This document shows positions 7,567 through 10,247 of a stretch of 10,247 nt of DNA, piece after piece. How positions within the stretch are numbered: position 1 is the stretch's first letter; every line of letters begins with the position of its first letter. The position numbers and the translations under genes are program-made. Origin of the DNA: Ignavibacteriales bacterium (GTDB taxonomy: Bacteria; Bacteroidota; Ignavibacteria; Ignavibacteriales; Ignavibacteriaceae); NCBI GenBank assembly GCA_020061995.1, contig JAGUXE010000333.1, forward strand, positions 1 through 10,247. The letters are read 5' to 3'. A model generated the notes under the pieces. The model saw only the letters and a list, made by a program, of their open reading frames with translations. It was not told the DNA's origin and did not search any database.

Positions 7567-8415
7567 ATGAAAAACGATTTTATTAAAATCTTGTTCATCA
7601 CGTTAATGGTGAATACTTATATTATAGCTCAATTACGAGTTGATAATCATGAATTACTTTCCGGAAATCTTAAATATGACTCGAAGTTACTTCTCTCTCA
7701 AAATAAATTAGAGAATGTGCCTGTTTTATTAGTCCCTGCAGAGAAAAAAAATCTGATGATTGCCGGTTTGCTTTCTTTGGCTCTCCCGGGTGCAGGTGAG
7801 TTTTATGCGGGTGATTATTTGAAGGCTGCAATCTTTTTTGGATTAGAAGTTGCAATTATTACGACTGCATTAACGTATGACAAAAAAGGGGATGACCAAA
7901 CTGACGTGTTTGAAGGATTTGCAGACGAAAACTGGAGTGTAGTAAAGTATGCTGAATGGTTAAATCGTTTTGAAGGTGCATCAATTCCTATTAATCCAAA
8001 CACAACATTGCCTCCATGGGAAAGAGTAAATTGGGACAGTCTAAATACGTATGAAAAAAGATTCTCCCACAAATTACCGAAACACGGCGATCAACAATAT
8101 TATGAATTGATAGGAAAATACCCTCAATATTCACCCGGCTGGAACGCATTCGATCCGAATGAACCGGATTATCATGTGCTGCCGGCAATATTTCTTGAAT
8201 ATTCAAAAATGCGTGGAAATGCGAATGATTATTATGCAGTTTCATCGACGGCTGTAAAAATTATGTATATTAATCATTTTTTAAGTGTAATAGATGCGAT
8301 ATGGTCAGCTATTAGTTTTAATAGTGATATCGCTTTATCAGTCAGAATGGAAAGAAATTTTTATGCTTTTAGAGAAGAGTACTTTCCGACGCTATACATG
8401 CGATACAATTTTTAA
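7567..8415 (+). CDS. Exported or membrane protein of unknown function with DUF5683-like core
   Basis: 282 residues. Residues 1-21 form a signal peptide or membrane anchor, with possible cleavage IIA|Q at Gln22. The core LSLALPGAGEFYAGDYLKAA (69-88) matches the PGxGxFYxxxxxKA signature of DUF5683-like membrane proteins of Bacteroidota. It is flanked by hydrophobic stretches at about 63-73 and 86-102, which may be a membrane hairpin. The remaining 180 residues are polar and aromatic-rich, with segments such as YYELIGKYPQYSPGW, MRGNANDYY and MYINHFLSVIDAIWS (a possible further membrane segment). No enzyme motif is recognised. It begins 26 bases after the peptidase-barrel gene without a ribosome site and probably shares its transcript, which suggests an envelope role. 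The family assignment rests on the core motif only and is tentative. Confidence 0.7.
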   Translation: MKNDFIKILFITLMVNTYIIAQLRVDNHELLSGNLKYDSKLLLSQNKLENVPVLLVPAEKKNLMIAGLLSLALPGAGEFYAGDYLKAAIFFGLEVAIITTALTYDKKGDDQTDVFEGFADENWSVVKYAEWLNRFEGASIPINPNTTLPPWERVNWDSLNTYEKRFSHKLPKHGDQQYYELIGKYPQYSPGWNAFDPNEPDYHVLPAIFLEYSKMRGNANDYYAVSSTAVKIMYINHFLSVIDAIWSAISFNSDIALSVRMERNFYAFREEYFPTLYMRYNF

Positions 8416-8491
8416 GTTTTAAGCAGATTCAAATAAGATACAACTCCGAACTTATCTTCTTTAAATATTTTTCCACATCTTCAATCTTCCT

Positions 8492-8499
8492 TATCTTTG
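8492..8499 (+). promoter_or_regulatory. Candidate Bacteroidetes-type -7 promoter box for der
   Basis: TATCTTTG exactly fits the TAnnTTTG -7 consensus of the Bacteroidetes primary sigma factor. It sits 28 bases before the der start codon, inside the 112-base gap 8416-8527, which also marks a change from envelope genes to cytoplasmic genes. A clear TTTG -33 box is not visible at the expected distance (the area near 8466-8472 is only T-rich), and it is not certain that this lineage uses the Bacteroidetes consensus. Confidence 0.4.
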
Positions 8500-8527
8500 T
8501 TAGGAAGTTTTTAATTATAAAGGAATT

Positions 8528-9838
8528 ATGAAAATACCATTAGTAGCGATTGTCGGCAGACCCAATGTCGGTAAGTCAACTTTATTTAATCGTTTAATAG
8601 GGAAACGTGAAGCAATAGTCGACGATTTGAGCGGTGTAACCCGCGATAGACATTATTCAGAAGTCGAATGGAACACGAAATATTTTCGTTTAATTGACAC
8701 CGGCGGTTACGTTCCTGAATCACCAAACCTTTTTGAAAAAGCTATCAGGGAACAAATATCAGCGGCTATCGCAGAATCCAATAAAATTATTTTTTTAGTT
8801 GATGTACGAGATGGTTTGACTCCAGCGGATGCCGTTATTGCACAATTACTTAGAAGTTCGCATAAAGAAGTCCTTCTTGCTGTTAATAAAGTGGATTCTG
8901 AAAAATTTGAATCATCAGCACACGAATTTTACGAACTTGGTTTTGGTGATCCTATTCCAGTTTCAGCTACGGTTGGAAGGAATATTGGTGATTTTCTCGA
9001 TATGATTACCCATGATTTCCCATTAATGAAAGATATTGAAATAGATGAGCGATTGAAGATTGCAATTGTGGGTAGGCCAAATGTAGGTAAATCGTCATTG
9101 ACAAATGCTCTACTAGGATTTGATAGATCAATTGTAACTGATATCCCCGGTACTACTCGTGACAGCGTTGATTCAATTCTTAAATTCTATGGTGAGGAAA
9201 TTGTCCTCATTGATACAGCAGGACTTCGCAAAAAAAGTAAAGTTGATGAAAGTATTGAATTCTTTTCCTCAATCAGAACCATGAAGGCTATTTCGGAATC
9301 TGAAATTACAATTATACTGATTGATGCTACTCTTGGACTTGAAAATCAAGATCAAAAAATTATTGATGAAGCTGTAAGTAGGCGAAAAGGAATTATCCTT
9401 GCTGTTAATAAATGGGATTTGGTTGAAAAAGAAACAAATACAGCGCATGAATATGAAGTTGGGCTACGACAGAAATTAGGAAATATTGATTATTTACCTA
9501 TTGTGTTTATTTCTGCTTTAACCAAACAGCGTGTATTTAAATTAGTTGAACTTGCTAAACAAATTCAATCTGAAAGAAAAAAGAAAATACCAACTAATGA
9601 ATTGAACGAATTCATATCGGAAGAGACAAAAAAGCTTCCACCACCATCAACACCAACAGGTAGGGAAGTTAGGATAAAATATGTGACACTGGTAGGGGAT
9701 CATTATCCAATTTTTCTTTTCTTCAGTAATTACCCTAAAAGTATTACTGACTCATACAAACGATTCATTGAAAAAGCGATTAGAAGACAGTATGGATTTA
9801 TTGGTGTTCCTTTCACATTGAGTTTTAAGGAGAAATGA
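8528..9838 (+). CDS. der: Der (EngA), double-domain GTPase for 50S ribosome assembly
   Basis: Der binds pre-50S ribosomal particles and uses two tandem GTPase domains to promote large-subunit maturation; it is normally essential. The 436 residues match family length. Domain 1: G1 GRPNVGKS (10-17), G2 within GVTRD (36-40), G3 DTGG (57-60), G4 NKVD (120-123), G5 SAT (146-148). Domain 2: G1 GRPNVGKS (182-189), G2 within GTTRD (208-212), G3 DTAG (229-232), G4 NKWD (294-297), G5 SAL (329-331). A KH-like C-terminal domain occupies about 355-436, with the usual FLFFSNYP, SYKRFIEKAIR and FGFxGxP-type segments (here YGFIGVP). All nucleotide-binding motifs are intact. AAAGGA at 8519-8524 sits just before the ATG, a short but usable ribosome site. 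The stop codon overlaps the start of the next gene. Confidence 0.98.
   Translation: MKIPLVAIVGRPNVGKSTLFNRLIGKREAIVDDLSGVTRDRHYSEVEWNTKYFRLIDTGGYVPESPNLFEKAIREQISAAIAESNKIIFLVDVRDGLTPADAVIAQLLRSSHKEVLLAVNKVDSEKFESSAHEFYELGFGDPIPVSATVGRNIGDFLDMITHDFPLMKDIEIDERLKIAIVGRPNVGKSSLTNALLGFDRSIVTDIPGTTRDSVDSILKFYGEEIVLIDTAGLRKKSKVDESIEFFSSIRTMKAISESEITIILIDATLGLENQDQKIIDEAVSRRKGIILAVNKWDLVEKETNTAHEYEVGLRQKLGNIDYLPIVFISALTKQRVFKLVELAKQIQSERKKKIPTNELNEFISEETKKLPPPSTPTGREVRIKYVTLVGDHYPIFLFFSNYPKSITDSYKRFIEKAIRRQYGFIGVPFTLSFKEK
9827..9838 (+). promoter_or_regulatory. Ribosome site and ATGA overlap coupling der to the flavoprotein gene
   Basis: AAGGAG (9827-9832) lies inside the last codons of der, and the sequence ATGA (9835-9838) holds both the start codon of the next gene and the TGA of der. 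Only two bases separate AAGGAG from the ATG, which is close for free initiation. Restart by ribosomes that finish der is therefore a reasonable expectation. An in-frame TAA at 9826-9828 excludes an earlier start for the downstream gene. Confidence 0.7.
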
Positions 9839-10247
9839 GCAATTCTGATTCAATAATTGTGGTAGGCGGAAATGCAGCCGGTCCGGCTGCGGCTGCAAAA
9901 GCAAAGCGGGTTAACCCATCTGCTCAAGTAACACTTATTGAAGCTACAGAATTTATATCAACCGGAAGTTGTGAACTCCCTTATGTCCTCTCCGGATTAA
10001 TTGATTCATATGAGAAAATTGTTTTCTATAATGCAGAGACATTTAAGATTGCAAAAGGTGTCTCAGTTCTTACAAAACACCTTGTCGAATCAATTAATCG
10101 AAAAGAAAAAACCATAACAGTCAGAAATGTTATTACGAATCAAATATTTAATTTAGTATTCTCAAAACTGATTTTGGCAACAGGATCGGTCAGTAGAAAA
10201 GTTGATAAAGTTAAATACGATTCAGAAAATGTATTCTCATTTAAATC
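9835..10247 (+). CDS. FAD-dependent pyridine nucleotide-disulfide oxidoreductase, CoA-disulfide reductase/NADH oxidase type (5' part)
   Basis: The first 137 codons are present and the gene runs off the window. IIVVGGNAAGPAAAAKA (7-23) is the N-terminal FAD-binding Rossmann motif, with acidic Glu36 at the end of the second strand (VTLIEA). STGSCELPYVLSG (42-54) aligns with the SFxxCGLPYY region of CoA-disulfide reductases, NADH oxidases and persulfide reductases. In these enzymes a single redox-active Cys, here Cys46, works next to the flavin, rather than the CxxxxC pair of glutathione reductase types. LILATGS (near 115-121) is the second FAD-contact motif. The protein would be cytoplasmic and reduce CoA disulfide, persulfide or oxygen with NAD(P)H; the exact substrate cannot be told from this part. 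The Phe of SFxxC is Thr43 and the Gly after the Cys is Glu47, which are deviations from the best-studied members. A fused C-terminal rhodanese domain, common in this family, would lie beyond the window. Confidence 0.9.
   Translation, partial: MSNSDSIIVVGGNAAGPAAAAKAKRVNPSAQVTLIEATEFISTGSCELPYVLSGLIDSYEKIVFYNAETFKIAKGVSVLTKHLVESINRKEKTITVRNVITNQIFNLVFSKLILATGSVSRKVDKVKYDSENVFSFK

Noticed and set aside
8435..8458. Terminator after the DUF5683-like gene (AAGATA / TATCTT arms)
   Set aside because: A six-pair stem with only one G-C pair and a twelve-base loop, followed by a mixed sequence, is too weak to call.
9874..9890. GC-rich inverted repeat GCAGCCGG-T-CCGGCTGC early in the flavoprotein gene
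   Set aside because: It encodes the Ala/Gly-rich FAD-binding motif (AAGPAA), whose codons readily give such symmetry; no T-run or other regulatory context is present.
1..10247. CRISPR array, transposase, integrase or attachment sites
   Set aside because: No spaced direct repeats, terminal inverted repeats or mobile-element coding sequence were seen; base composition appears even along the window.

Overview
The window is AT-rich and all recognisable genes lie on the plus strand. It looks like a chromosomal segment from a Bacteroidota/Chlorobiota-type (FCB group) bacterium, most plausibly an Ignavibacteria-like lineage. Supporting signs are a PorV-type outer-membrane protein, a protein with a C-terminal type IX secretion system (T9SS) sorting domain, a run of four exported proteins whose predicted mature N-terminus is Gln (the Bacteroidetes 'Q-rule'), and weak or absent Shine-Dalgarno sites in front of several genes. 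The phylum call is inference from gene content; no rRNA or tRNA gene is present.

Layout. Positions 1-45 read as the last 14 codons of an upstream gene, ending like a T9SS sorting domain. After a leader of about 160 bases with a possible promoter comes porV (209-1369). Five bases later starts a 1006-residue secreted protein (1375-4395) with an M6-metalloprotease-like body, a propeller-like region and a T9SS type A sorting domain. Its zinc-binding HExxH is replaced by SSIAS. Next is a 1026-residue outer-membrane protein (4460-7540) joining an intact gluzincin-type HExxH peptidase domain, a TolB-like PD40 propeller and a C-terminal Omp85/surface-antigen-like barrel. A 282-residue exported or membrane protein of unknown function with a DUF5683-like core follows (7567-8415). 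After a 112-base gap that probably holds a promoter come der, the two-domain ribosome-assembly GTPase (8528-9838), and, overlapping it by four bases, the 5' part of a CoA-disulfide-reductase/NADH-oxidase-type flavoprotein (9835 to the window end).

How they fit together. The first four complete genes form a probable cell-envelope block. PorV is the outer-membrane shuttle that takes T9SS cargo from the translocon to the PorU sortase, and the next gene encodes an obvious T9SS client. The partial upstream gene may be porU or another client; porU-porV adjacency is known in Bacteroidota. The peptidase-propeller-barrel and DUF5683-like proteins extend the envelope theme, but nothing in the sequence shows that they act with the T9SS. 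der and the flavoprotein form a separate cytoplasmic pair. The most interesting item is the catalytically dead M6-like T9SS client beside porV, followed by the unusual peptidase-propeller-barrel fusion.
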